DNA from: a bacterium
Lineage (GTDB): Bacteria > Muiribacteriota > UBA9980
Assembly (NCBI GenBank): GCA_029571125.1
Contig: JAKPTH010000705.1
Span: forward strand, 1 to 41,125
Direction of reading: 5' to 3'
Length of the DNA: 41,125 nt
The translations under genes were made by a program, and so were the position numbers. The notes beneath the pieces were generated by a model, which had not been told where the DNA came from, did no database searches, and worked only from the letters and a program-made list of their open reading frames with translations. This document shows, piece by piece, positions 15,130 to 24,120 of this stretch. Numbering within the stretch: position 1 is the stretch's first letter; the number at the start of each line of letters is the position of its first letter.

Positions 15130-18100
15130 TTACTCGTATTTTAACGTAACGTTTATGCCGGAAAGCGTTTCGCCCGGCGCCAGAGCCTGACGTCTGATGT
15201 AAAAACGCATAAGGTCGTTATTATCGTAGAGGTTATAGTTCAAATAATGCTCGAAATTTTTAATCCTGAAAACGACATTTCCATTTTCTATATTATACTC
15301 GAAATTTTTCTTATTGTCATGCATTAAATTTATAAAAGTTGTCGCATAAACACCCTTGAAAGGAAATTTAATGCTCGAAGCGTTGTAAAATGAATCGTAA
15401 ATCTTTAAATTGTCAGAAAATAAGTCGCTGAAAGAGTCGCAGAATTTTTCGATACTCTTAGTAGGTCCTCCGTGAACGGGAGCGTTGAGCTTTATATATG
15501 CGGTCAGACCGATTTCGGCGGTGGATTCCGACTTTAATACGAGGTCTTTATATCCGCAAAGATTGAACGTGAAAGTTTTATATTCTTCGTTATTTAAAAA
15601 TACCGTTTCTTTTTTAAAAGAATAATCCGCGACTATGGAATTTTTTTCGTTTTCTATATCCAGCGCCACCGCCGCGACGTCTATTCTTTCACATGTCGTG
15701 CAGCCTGCCGCGCCGTCGGATTTGACGGCCGTTTCACCGGCGCTTAAAATAAACATTACGGCGGCGGAATGATCCAGGCTTTTTTCTTCATAAACGCTTA
15801 AAAGTTTTTTTAGCGAATTTAAACCTGCGTCGGTTGCGCGGAGATTTTTTTGGACGTCTTTCAGCGCCGCCGTAATGTTTTGAACGGAAGAGTTGTCGAA
15901 AGCGTAATCGCGGGTTGAATGAGAAAGTTCGCGGGTAAAGTATCCGCCGGGAGTTTTTACGAGGACGGCCGAGCGGTCCCGGACATCCAAAAATTCAAGC
16001 GCTCCATGGCCGAAGCTGACGGCAAGGCATGGCTTTCCGGCCGGCCTCGAGGCTCGAACCGAAAAGCGTTTACCGTCAACTCCGCCAGCTCTTATATTTC
16101 TTGAAGAAAAAATCACGGGGTAAAAAATCAGCGGGCTGTAAACTTCTATTTTATTTCCGCATGGCGTGTCGGTAAAGTTTATTTTATTGTAGTAGCTTCC
16201 GGCCGTTTCTCGCGAAAGATGAAGGCCATCGAATTCAAGCGAAAGCTTTTTCGCCCCGCCGCCCCATATTTTATAAAAATCGGTCCTGATGACCGGGCCG
16301 GCATAGCTCTGAGGAATTTCACAGTAGCTCACTATCTGCGGAGGGTATTTGAAATCGGTTATCAAAAACCCCGCGGCCGCCAGCAGAAAACAGTAAAATA
16401 AAGTAACGGCTACGCTGTATGCGATATATTTGCCGCCAGTTTTTGTTTTGAGCGCGTGAAGATATACAAGTGAAAACGAAAGAATATAAACGAACATGAA
16501 GATTATGAAATATTCGATCTTTAAAGGCCAGCTTTTTTCGGCCGGATCGTACATTACGAGTTCGGGGGCTTCGCCGTTTAGAAGTTGTTTTACCGATCTA
16601 TTCGAATCTCCGAATACGGTTTTAGATATATAAAAATTTTCGATGGAGTTTTTAATAACTTCGTCTGAAAAATCGTAAGGCAGGTAATAAAAAGCCCCGT
16701 TTCCCATTTTTTTACGTATCAGCTTGGAATCGAACATTGCCAGCGGCGGCCCCGCTGCGTCAATGCGCGTTTCTGCGCCGGCCGGGCCTTCGGCGAAGAA
16801 AAAACGAGGATTGTCGCCGCCGATTGAAGGCGCGAAAGAATCTCCGGCGGCTGACGAGAAATAATTGGCGGCGGATGGGTTGAGCACCATTTTCCAGTCG
16901 GGTGAGGTGAAAATATATGTTCCGTTCTTCGAGTAACGGCTTCTTACGCCAGGCTTTTGTATTTCAAACTCGTGAATTTTAGAGCTGTTTATATCAGCCC
17001 CGAAAATTTCTTTCATGAAGCTTGCCGTGCGAGCGGAGTAGATATCGCTAATGCACCCTCCGGATATTATTACGCGGCCTCCCGATCTGACATAGCTTTT
17101 AAGAGTTTCGTCGAAAGATTCCGGGGCGGAAGCCATGTCGAAACCGTCCAGCACTATGCCTTTAAATCCGGAGTAGGCAAGAGGGTTCGCAGGCGCGAAC
17201 GCAAGGTTGACTTTGACGGTCTGAGCGTATGAAGCGCTTTTTAAGTAATGAGAATAAATGAAATTTATCGCTGAAACTATAGAGTCGGCCCTGCCGTCTT
17301 TCGGAGCGCATACGGCATAGGAATCGGTCCGGGGCGCTAAGACGGTTCCGCTCAGAACGTTTTTTTCTAAAATAATCCCTCCTGCGCCGCGCAACTCGAA
17401 GTCGACGGAATTCCGGCTCAGGATCATCGGCCGAGATTCGTGGCGGCTGATTCGTTCCGGGGCGAGAAAGATACGCTCTTCGCGTATGCCGCTTCTTTCG
17501 TCACCGGTCGCGAGGACGGCTTCCACCGTCGAGCGGGACGCGTTGTAAATGTCGAATAAAAGAGTCGCCGGCGCTCCGGATATATAATTTTTGTCCAGGC
17601 CCGCGGAGGAATATAAAACTTTTACGGTTTGCGGAGCGGGCGAAAGGCTCCCGGATAAGCCGTAATTGAAGCTGTCGGCCTTTAATTTTTTTGAAAAAAT
17701 ATCGTAAAGGCAATAATCGTTAAACGATCTGTTAAGATGCGTGTAACCTCTTGAACCCGGCTGGTTTGAAAATAAAAGCAGATTGACGGAGCCGTTTTTT
17801 ACGAAAGGGTTTTTCATGTTGAATTCGGCGGAAACGCCGTTATCCAGGTTAAGAAATCTCTCGTTGAAGCAATTTTTCGTAACCGCATTACGGCTGTCGA
17901 AATCGACGTTAAAATTTTGGGTAATAAATTGTTTTAAAGGGCTTTCGCTGAAATCGCCTATTAAAATTATATTTGCGTATTTCAAAAAATCGCGGGGGTT
18001 GAATACGTTGTCGGATAGCGTTTTACAGGATATTCGGCCGGCCAGCTCGCGGCAGAAATCGCGGAATTTTTGCGGCAGGCCGGAGCTTTCGCTGAAGACG

Positions 18101-19917
18101 GCGACCGAATCCGTGGCGGCGGGAGGAGGCCCGAAACCGGCTATATCATAAGAAATTAGATGATCGTTATTTTCGTCGATTATGTACTTTATATTTTCTA
18201 GATTTGTCGGAAGATCGAACTCGAGATTATTAACGCCGCGGCGGGCGGTAAACGTTTTGCGGCCGATTAATTTATAATCGGCCCGGCCGGAAATCAATTC
18301 AATATTTCCGGAAAAATTTGACGGCCTTTTTGAAAAAGCGCTTTTAGAAGCTGCCGCGGAGTTTTTTAGCCCGGCGCTTTTTTCCGAGCCGTAAAACGCG
18401 ATATCCATTTCGAAATCGCCGTTCAGGCCGTCGGTTCGTTCAAGCTCCACAATAGCTTTGAAAGAGCCTTCGGAATTTTTTTGTAAAAAAGCTCCGTTTA
18501 CGTTCAATTCTATCGCCGCGGTGGAGCCGTAAAACGAGTCGAAAACGAAGCGGGCTTTTTCAAATGCTTTTTCGTTGACTATGCGCTTTTCGGAAAAAAA
18601 CTTGGAGTTCCTGTCGAATAAGTGGTTTTTAAAATCTTCCACAGTCAGGGTTTTTTCAGCGAAATCAGAAAGATAATCACGCACCAGCGAGGACTGGCTT
18701 TTGTCCAAAGCGAGGCCCATATAATAAAGAGCCGATTTTAAAACCATCATCCCTCTGTAATACATTAAAGCCTGATAAGAAAAGCCGGCCGTGGGATTTT
18801 TGGACGCATCCGCGATGGACGTTTCGCCTTTGCCCGCCCTGAAACGATACGATAGATAGCGGCGCCTGAGTTCGTCGTATTTTTTTTGATATATGGCGCC
18901 ATGCTTTTCCCTGACGTATTCGAGCGAAGCGTAGGTGGCGAAAGCTTCGTTTAAAAAATTAGATTCGGGAAATTCTCCCAGCACGAAATTTCCGAACCAT
19001 TGATGCGCGATTTCATGCGCCAGAAGCTCGATGTCGGCGCCTTCGTCGCCGAACGCGGCCGCGGTTATATAGACTACTTCCTCTGGACCGTAGCCGCCCG
19101 GAAATACTTTTTCCACTTCGACTATGTTAAGCGTTTTGATGCCGTTATCGCCGTATCCGGAACGGTAGAAATCGATTACGGACAAGGCCTCTTTTAAATA
19201 TGCCTCCGCCGCTTCGGAATCTTTTTCGTAGAAAAAGACATTGATTTTAAAGGGAGTTTCGCCTGAAGAAGACATTTTGGAGTAAGGTCCGGCCGCAAGA
19301 GTATGGCATCTGGACTTTTTGCCGTTGACGAAACGCGAAACCGTCCTGCCGTCAGCGGCGTCGTGCGACGAAACCAATTCGCCCTGCGATATAGGAGTCC
19401 AGCTTTTATCGTGAACGACGCTCAGCTCGAAAAAGGATTTCTGGTCGAAACCGGCTCTGGGAAAATAACTGCAAAGATCGTCGAAGTAGCATCCTTCTTT
19501 GCCTATATAAGTGAATGAATTTTTGGGGGTTATGTATCTTGACGGATCGCCGTAAAAAGACACGAAAATTTTTGAAACGCCATGCTCGACGTTTGTTTTT
19601 ATGAACTCGCCTTCGCGTTTGAAGGTTTTCTCGCCGCCGCCCGGAAAAACGGATAGCGAACGGACGTCCATGTCTTCGTGAAGGTTTAACGTCACTTCGC
19701 CGCTGAAATTAGCGCCGGGCGGCGCGATGATTTCGACTTCGCCGGAAACCATATGCTTTTGCGGAAGAAGATCGAGCGTAACGATATATTTTTCAACGGC
19801 GGCGTAATCGGGACGCGCTTGAAGAGAGACGCTTTTCGCTGCTGCGGCAGCGGCCGGTATGACATGAAGAAGGAAAAGAAACGATAACAGGAAAATACGG
19901 AAGGTGCTTTTAGTCAT
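15130..19917 (-). CDS. M1-family metallopeptidase fused to glutamine-amidotransferase-like and membrane domains
   Basis: 1595 aa. A signal peptide (about 1-26, ending in an Ala-rich stretch) leads into an aminopeptidase-N-type domain (about 35-470). The zinc site is H301-EIA-H305 with Glu324 eighteen residues later (NEAFATYASLEY), and SYQALMYYRGMM holds the likely catalytic Tyr. The GAMEN exopeptidase motif is replaced by GGYGPEE. Residues about 590-1050 hold Rossmann-like segments (IILIGDFS; GIVLDGFDM; VRSGGRVIISGG). Two membrane helices near 1130-1185 precede a beta-rich extracytoplasmic tail of some 400 residues. M1 peptidases are usually 600-900 aa; fusions of M1 domains to ABC-2 permeases are known in other phyla, and here the peptidase is fused instead to an accessory-type domain. 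The gene overlaps the BMP gene by eight bases (ATGACTAA). Confidence 0.85.
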   Translation of the reverse strand: MTKSTFRIFLLSFLFLLHVIPAAAAAAKSVSLQARPDYAAVEKYIVTLDLLPQKHMVSGEVEIIAPPGANFSGEVTLNLHEDMDVRSLSVFPGGGEKTFKREGEFIKTNVEHGVSKIFVSFYGDPSRYITPKNSFTYIGKEGCYFDDLCSYFPRAGFDQKSFFELSVVHDKSWTPISQGELVSSHDAADGRTVSRFVNGKKSRCHTLAAGPYSKMSSSGETPFKINVFFYEKDSEAAEAYLKEALSVIDFYRSGYGDNGIKTLNIVEVEKVFPGGYGPEEVVYITAAAFGDEGADIELLAHEIAHQWFGNFVLGEFPESNFLNEAFATYASLEYVREKHGAIYQKKYDELRRRYLSYRFRAGKGETSIADASKNPTAGFSYQALMYYRGMMVLKSALYYMGLALDKSQSSLVRDYLSDFAEKTLTVEDFKNHLFDRNSKFFSEKRIVNEKAFEKARFVFDSFYGSTAAIELNVNGAFLQKNSEGSFKAIVELERTDGLNGDFEMDIAFYGSEKSAGLKNSAAASKSAFSKRPSNFSGNIELISGRADYKLIGRKTFTARRGVNNLEFDLPTNLENIKYIIDENNDHLISYDIAGFGPPPAATDSVAVFSESSGLPQKFRDFCRELAGRISCKTLSDNVFNPRDFLKYANIILIGDFSESPLKQFITQNFNVDFDSRNAVTKNCFNERFLNLDNGVSAEFNMKNPFVKNGSVNLLLFSNQPGSRGYTHLNRSFNDYCLYDIFSKKLKADSFNYGLSGSLSPAPQTVKVLYSSAGLDKNYISGAPATLLFDIYNASRSTVEAVLATGDERSGIREERIFLAPERISRHESRPMILSRNSVDFELRGAGGIILEKNVLSGTVLAPRTDSYAVCAPKDGRADSIVSAINFIYSHYLKSASYAQTVKVNLAFAPANPLAYSGFKGIVLDGFDMASAPESFDETLKSYVRSGGRVIISGGCISDIYSARTASFMKEIFGADINSSKIHEFEIQKPGVRSRYSKNGTYIFTSPDWKMVLNPSAANYFSSAAGDSFAPSIGGDNPRFFFAEGPAGAETRIDAAGPPLAMFDSKLIRKKMGNGAFYYLPYDFSDEVIKNSIENFYISKTVFGDSNRSVKQLLNGEAPELVMYDPAEKSWPLKIEYFIIFMFVYILSFSLVYLHALKTKTGGKYIAYSVAVTLFYCFLLAAAGFLITDFKYPPQIVSYCEIPQSYAGPVIRTDFYKIWGGGAKKLSLEFDGLHLSRETAGSYYNKINFTDTPCGNKIEVYSPLIFYPVIFSSRNIRAGGVDGKRFSVRASRPAGKPCLAVSFGHGALEFLDVRDRSAVLVKTPGGYFTRELSHSTRDYAFDNSSVQNITAALKDVQKNLRATDAGLNSLKKLLSVYEEKSLDHSAAVMFILSAGETAVKSDGAAGCTTCERIDVAAVALDIENEKNSIVADYSFKKETVFLNNEEYKTFTFNLCGYKDLVLKSESTAEIGLTAYIKLNAPVHGGPTKSIEKFCDSFSDLFSDNLKIYDSFYNASSIKFPFKGVYATTFINLMHDNKKNFEYNIENGNVVFRIKNFEHYLNYNLYDNNDLMRFYIRRQALAPGETLSGINVTLKYE

Positions 19918-20959
19918 AAAGTTTTTTAATGCTTTTTAATACGCCGATTTTTTCTTCGATGATGTCTTTCTGTATTTTATCCAGCTTTGATTCGACTTCG
20001 GGCGTTATGACTTTGAATTTTGAATAATCCAGGCCGGAAAGGCGGATCGCGCCTTCTTTGACGCCGTAATTGCGCTTTCCGGATTTAAAGCCATCTTTGA
20101 TGGCGCTTTTTAAAAAATCATAAATTACTACGTCGAGCCTCTTTTCTACCGAAGTTATTACATTGCCCGGCGCGAGAGCGGATTGATCGGAATCGACTCC
20201 TATTACATAGCGCTTCGCTTCTACCGCCGCTTCTATGACTCCAAGGCCCGCTCCGCCGGCCGCGTGAAAAATAACGAAAACACCGTTTTTATAAAGCTGC
20301 AGAGCGAGTTTTTTGGCTTCGGCCTTGTTGGCGAAGGCCGAAGGGTCTTTGCCGACGTAGCGGATTTCGACTTTTATTTTGGGATTGATATGCTTTGCGC
20401 CTTCTACGAAGCCGTCGCTGAAACGTTCCACCGGCGGTATCATCATGCCGCCTATAAAGCCGACGGGTTTGCCTTTTGAAACAAGCGCCGCGAAAGCGCC
20501 CGCCAGAAAGCCGCCCTCGTGTTCGCGGAATATCAGAGAAGCCGTATTTTTTCCTGTTACGGCGGAATCTATAATAACGAAATGGGTGTTTTTAAACTGC
20601 CTTGAAAGTTTGGAGAAGAGCTCTTCATATTCGAAGCCGACGCCGATAAGCAGGTCGTATTTTTGCTTGGCGAAAAACGAAGCGTCCTGGATGTTTTTGT
20701 CGTCGCCCTGATAGGCGTTGAAGTTGAGCTCGACTTTCATATCTTTTTCGATTTTATGAAGCCCGTTGGTGACAAGATCGTTAAAACCCTTGTCGCCGCC
20801 GCCGCCGCGGGCGAGAAAAACGGCGCATTTGGAATAAGCGTTGCCCGCAAGGCCTAGATAGGCCCTGTAGGCGAACGTGAATATTATTATGGCTATAATG
20901 GCTATTACTATCGTTAAGATAATATTGCCATTTTTAAGGCTTTTTTTATAAAATATCAT
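19910..20959 (-). CDS. BMP (basic membrane protein)-family substrate-binding protein, membrane-anchored
   Basis: 349 aa. The fold follows the BMP/PnrA/Med family of periplasmic binding proteins: FLARGGGGDKGFNDLVTNGL at about 48-67, a YDLLIGVGFEYEE strand, FLAGAFAALVSKGKPVGFIGG, then VIFHAAGGAGLGVIEAA and YVIGVDSDQS. Family members bind nucleosides or act as ligand sensors. The N-terminus carries one hydrophobic helix (about 12-30) without a lipobox cysteine, so the domain is tethered by an uncleaved anchor rather than by lipid. No BMP-partner permeases of the usual branched-chain type are nearby; instead it sits in the ABC-2/M1 locus. There is no clear Shine-Dalgarno before the ATG. It starts 20 bp after the MBL stop and ends within the start of the M1 gene. 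Confidence 0.85.
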   Translation of the reverse strand: MIFYKKSLKNGNIILTIVIAIIAIIIFTFAYRAYLGLAGNAYSKCAVFLARGGGGDKGFNDLVTNGLHKIEKDMKVELNFNAYQGDDKNIQDASFFAKQKYDLLIGVGFEYEELFSKLSRQFKNTHFVIIDSAVTGKNTASLIFREHEGGFLAGAFAALVSKGKPVGFIGGMMIPPVERFSDGFVEGAKHINPKIKVEIRYVGKDPSAFANKAEAKKLALQLYKNGVFVIFHAAGGAGLGVIEAAVEAKRYVIGVDSDQSALAPGNVITSVEKRLDVVIYDFLKSAIKDGFKSGKRNYGVKEGAIRLSGLDYSKFKVITPEVESKLDKIQKDIIEEKIGVLKSIKKLYD

Positions 20960-20979
20960 GTTTTGTCAATGGCCTGTTT

Positions 20980-21972
20980 TTAAAATTCGAAAGTTCGGCC
21001 CTCTTCGGCTGCTTCGATTTTTATTGTTTTATTGTTAAAACGCGAAGCGGCGAGCTCGCGGGCGTAACTTATCATATCTTCTATTTCGCCGTCGGAGCGG
21101 GTGGGATCGTGATGAAAAAGGTAAAGAGTGCCGACGTTTGCGCGGCATGCTACCGAAACGGCGTCGTCGATTCTCGAATGACCCCAGTTGATCTTGGTTG
21201 GATATTCGCTTTTTTTATATTGAGAATCATAGATCAGCGCGCGCGCGTCTTTGCAGAAGTTTACCAGATTGAGGTTTTCCTGCATGGCAAGAGAAAGTTT
21301 TTCTATGCCGATAGGGTCTTTGAGTTTGGATTTCAGCGTTTCATAAAATATCGGATCGAATAAATCGTCAGGCATTTCGCCCGAATTGTTCAAAAAATAA
21401 TTTACGTAAGGTTCTGAATCGGTACAGTAAACCAGATCGTCCGCTCCGTTGAACGAAAAACGGTAACCGATGCATAAAACCGGATGATTCAATGTTTTCG
21501 TGCGTATTTTCAATCCGTCTATTTCGTAGCTGCCTTCCTTGATTTCGGTGAACTTCGATTCGGCTTTCATCTCGTCCAGTTTGACCGGAAAATATTGATA
21601 GCGCATCTGTTCTATGAAGAGGTCTTTAAGGCTGAGATAAGGCTTTTTGTTTCCGTCGTTGATAGAAGAGGTGACCGGTCCGTAAACGTTGAAAGAATTG
21701 CCGCCTATGAAAGCGGGAGCGAAAAAAGGAAAGCCCTGGACATGGTCCCAGTGGGTATGCGTTAAGAAAATATTGCAGGATAGCGTTCCGGGTTTATAGC
21801 GGGTGAGCAGGCTGTTGCCTAATTCGCGGATCCCGGTTCCGGCGTCGAGAATAACCACCTGGTTACGGCTTTTTATATAAATTTCAATACAGGAAGTGTT
21901 GCCGCCATATTTTACGGTAGATTTCCCGGGGGCTGGAATTGAGCCGCGGACTCCCCAAAAAGTGAACCTCAT
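20980..21972 (-). CDS. MBL-fold metal-dependent hydrolase
   Basis: 330 aa. The N-terminal MRFTFWGVRGSIPAPGKSTVKYGGNTSC start and the metal motif H72-T-H74-W-D76-H77 place it in the beta-lactamase-fold class near RNase Z and phosphoribosyl cyclic phosphodiesterase-like proteins. WGHSRIDDAV and LYLFHHDPTRSD near the C-terminus supply the remaining metal-ligand positions. It is probably cytoplasmic, with no signal peptide. Proteins with this start occur next to signalling genes in many genomes, but the substrate is unknown. It is the first gene after the promoter at 22069-22097. GGTGG before the ATG is a weak ribosome site. The BMP gene follows after 20 bp. Confidence 0.88.
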   Translation of the reverse strand: MRFTFWGVRGSIPAPGKSTVKYGGNTSCIEIYIKSRNQVVILDAGTGIRELGNSLLTRYKPGTLSCNIFLTHTHWDHVQGFPFFAPAFIGGNSFNVYGPVTSSINDGNKKPYLSLKDLFIEQMRYQYFPVKLDEMKAESKFTEIKEGSYEIDGLKIRTKTLNHPVLCIGYRFSFNGADDLVYCTDSEPYVNYFLNNSGEMPDDLFDPIFYETLKSKLKDPIGIEKLSLAMQENLNLVNFCKDARALIYDSQYKKSEYPTKINWGHSRIDDAVSVACRANVGTLYLFHHDPTRSDGEIEDMISYARELAASRFNNKTIKIEAAEEGRTFEF

Positions 21973-22037
21973 ATACCACCAACTTATAAATTTTACTGTG
22001 TTTTTACATACGATCGTTACATTTTAGTTAATAAATA

Positions 22038-22059
22038 CGCTATAGAATTACTTATAGCG
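22038..22059. repeat. Inverted repeat in the leader of the MBL operon
   Basis: CGCTATA (22038-22044) and TATAGCG (22053-22059) are perfect 7-bp inverted arms around an eight-base spacer. They sit at or just after the predicted transcription start (about 22062) of the minus-strand operon, the classic place for a repressor operator; in RNA they would form a short hairpin. No regulator can be named. Confidence 0.45.
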
Positions 22060-22068
22060 GTAATTATT

Positions 22069-22097
22069 ATTTTACGATTTTAAATTCTGTTTGTCAA
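22069..22097 (-). promoter_or_regulatory. Sigma70-type promoter of the MBL-BMP-M1-ABC gene run
   Basis: On the minus strand a perfect -35 TTGACA (22097-22092) lies 17 bp before -10 TAAAAT (22074-22069). The first start codon is at 21972, giving a leader of about 90 nt. It lies in the 164-bp gap after the hybrid kinase stop, so the transporter run can be expressed apart from the phosphorelay upstream. Confidence 0.75.
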
Positions 22098-22136
22098 TAA
22101 AAAGTTATTAATTATATTTAAGCGCCGATTCGGGTT

Positions 22137-24110
22137 TTAATGCAAATATTTTTTTATTTCATCCCAAAAGTCTTTTATGTCGAAAGGTTTAATTATGCAG
22201 CCGTCCGCTCCGGCGGCAATAAAATCTTCCTGCTGGTGTTTGAGAGCGAATGCCGTTACCGCGATTATGCAGGCGCGCGGCGCTCCGGCCGCCTCTTTTT
22301 CGCGGATCGTTTTTATTGCGCTCAAGCCGTCAAGCCTGGGCATTTGAACGTCCATCAAGATCAGGCCGTAAGTGTTTTTTTCGTATTTTTCGAGCGCTTC
22401 CCGCCCGTCGCAGGCTATGTCGGCTTCGCAGCCTTTTTCATGAAGGAGCTTTAACATGAGCTTACGATTAAAAAAATCGTCTTCCGCGATTAATATCCGT
22501 TTAACTGCGTTCGCCGCTGAGGATTTTTCGACGGCGGGGCGCGCCGCTTGCGGTTTGAAAAATTCTTCGCTGCTTTTTTCGCCGAGATCCCTTTCGAGCG
22601 GCAGAGTTAAGATAAATGAAGTTCCCCGGTTCAGTCGGCTTTCGACTTTTATTTCGCCGTCCAGCAGCGAAACGAGGTTTTTGACTATGGAAAGCCCGAG
22701 GCCTATTCCGGCGTATTTTTTGGTATAAGAGTTTTCGAGCTGGTGAAAAGGATCGAAAATTTCATCGATACGCTCGGGGCTTATGCCGATGCCGCTGTCT
22801 GAGACGGCGATTTTAACGATCGAAATGCTTTCGCCCCTGTTTTCTTCGGAAATGGCGAGCGCCACTTCGCCTTCGGGCGTGAATTTTATCGCGTTTGAGA
22901 GGAGATTTGAAAGAATTTGATTGATGCGCAGAGAATCTCCGATATATGAACTTTCTATTTTGCTGTCTATGAGATATTTTAATTTTAATTCTTTATTTTT
23001 ATTTATGGTGTCGAAGAAGCTGAATAGTTTCGTTATGTTATCTCTGATGCTGAATTTTTTCTTGGTCAGCTTTAATTTTCCGGTTTCTATCTTTGAAAAA
23101 TCGAGTATATCGTTAATAATTTCTAGAAGATGGCGTGAAGACAGCGATATAAGCTCTACGAACTCTTTTTGCTCTTCGCCGAGATCGGACATTTTTAACA
23201 ATTCCGTAAATCCCATGATGCCGTTCATGGGAGTCCTTAACTCGTGGCTCATATTGGCCAGAAAAAGGGTTTTGGCCGTATTGGCGGCTTCGGCTTCGTC
23301 ACGGGCTTTTTTTAGTTCGGCCTCGTATTTTTTGCGGGCGGTAATGTCCCGCATAACGCATACTACGGATATTATATTGCTTGAAATGTCGAACTCCGGA
23401 AAAAAACGGCATTCGAAAGCCTTTATTTCGGTTCCGACCGGAAGCACAAGGTCGGTTTCGGCTTTTTTTTGACTTTCGAAAACCGATTTTATGTTGTCTT
23501 CCAGAAATACCAGAAGCCTGGGGTCGAGCCCCGCATTGCGGATGCTCAGGCCGGCCGCGGCCGCGGCGTTAATTTTTAAATACTTTTCGAATGACGGGCT
23601 TATGTAAATGATTTTATATTCATTGTCGAAACGCGCCAGCAGATCGCCCGAGGTTTCGATTAGCGAAAGGTAATTGTCGGCGTTTTTTATAAGCGCCTCC
23701 CTGGCTTTTTTCCTGTCGTTGATATAGCCCCACTCGCGCAGCGCGCGATTTACCATGTGAGGCATTTCGGAAAACGTTTGAGGCGACTTGACGATGTAAT
23801 CGAGCGCGCCTGCTTTAAGCATTTCCACCGCCAGATGCTCGCTTCCGTAACTCGTCATTATTATAACCGGAAACGAGCCGGCCGCGGCGCTTATAATTTC
23901 CTGGCCGCTGCCGTCGGGCAGCTTGTAATCTGAAATGGCTATGTCTACGGCCTTGCTTTTAATAGTGCAGGCCGCTTCGCGCACTGTGCCGGCGATAACA
24001 ATTTCAGCGCGGCCGCCGTCGAAATTTTCGAAGGCGCAGGAAATGAGTTCTATATGCGCTTCGTCGTCTTCGACCAGCAAAATAGTTTTTTTTAATAATC
24101 CGTCAGCCAT
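22137..24110 (-). CDS. Hybrid sensor kinase, REC-PAS-HisKA-HATPase-REC
   Basis: 657 aa and soluble (no membrane segments). An N-terminal receiver domain (about 8-125) has phospho-acceptor Asp61 (ISDYKLPDG), Thr in IIMTSYG and Lys in YIVKSP. A PAS domain (about 143-265) and a short coiled coil follow. HisKA carries MSHELRTPMNG with His289. The HATPase domain has the N box NLLSNAIKF, DSGIGIS and GIGLGLSIV. A C-terminal receiver (about 535-655) has LILMDVQMPRLDG and a Lys in IIKPF. Every catalytic motif looks intact. The receiver in front should take input from an upstream kinase, and the C-terminal receiver passes phosphate on, so this is the middle of a phosphorelay. It starts 10 bp after the response regulator stop with an AAGGA ribosome site. 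Confidence 0.93.
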   Translation of the reverse strand: MADGLLKKTILLVEDDEAHIELISCAFENFDGGRAEIVIAGTVREAACTIKSKAVDIAISDYKLPDGSGQEIISAAAGSFPVIIMTSYGSEHLAVEMLKAGALDYIVKSPQTFSEMPHMVNRALREWGYINDRKKAREALIKNADNYLSLIETSGDLLARFDNEYKIIYISPSFEKYLKINAAAAAGLSIRNAGLDPRLLVFLEDNIKSVFESQKKAETDLVLPVGTEIKAFECRFFPEFDISSNIISVVCVMRDITARKKYEAELKKARDEAEAANTAKTLFLANMSHELRTPMNGIMGFTELLKMSDLGEEQKEFVELISLSSRHLLEIINDILDFSKIETGKLKLTKKKFSIRDNITKLFSFFDTINKNKELKLKYLIDSKIESSYIGDSLRINQILSNLLSNAIKFTPEGEVALAISEENRGESISIVKIAVSDSGIGISPERIDEIFDPFHQLENSYTKKYAGIGLGLSIVKNLVSLLDGEIKVESRLNRGTSFILTLPLERDLGEKSSEEFFKPQAARPAVEKSSAANAVKRILIAEDDFFNRKLMLKLLHEKGCEADIACDGREALEKYEKNTYGLILMDVQMPRLDGLSAIKTIREKEAAGAPRACIIAVTAFALKHQQEDFIAAGADGCIIKPFDIKDFWDEIKKYLH

Positions 24111-24120
24111 AAATTCCTTT

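Noticed and set aside
20964-20969. TTGACA on the minus strand at the MBL-BMP junction as a second promoter
   Set aside because: The nearest TATAAA is only 13 bp away, and the site overlaps the BMP start. The spacing is wrong for sigma70.
22921-23472. 183-aa plus-strand ORF inside the hybrid kinase gene
   Set aside because: The minus strand here encodes intact HisKA and HATPase motifs. The Ser/Leu-rich composition is typical of an antisense shadow.
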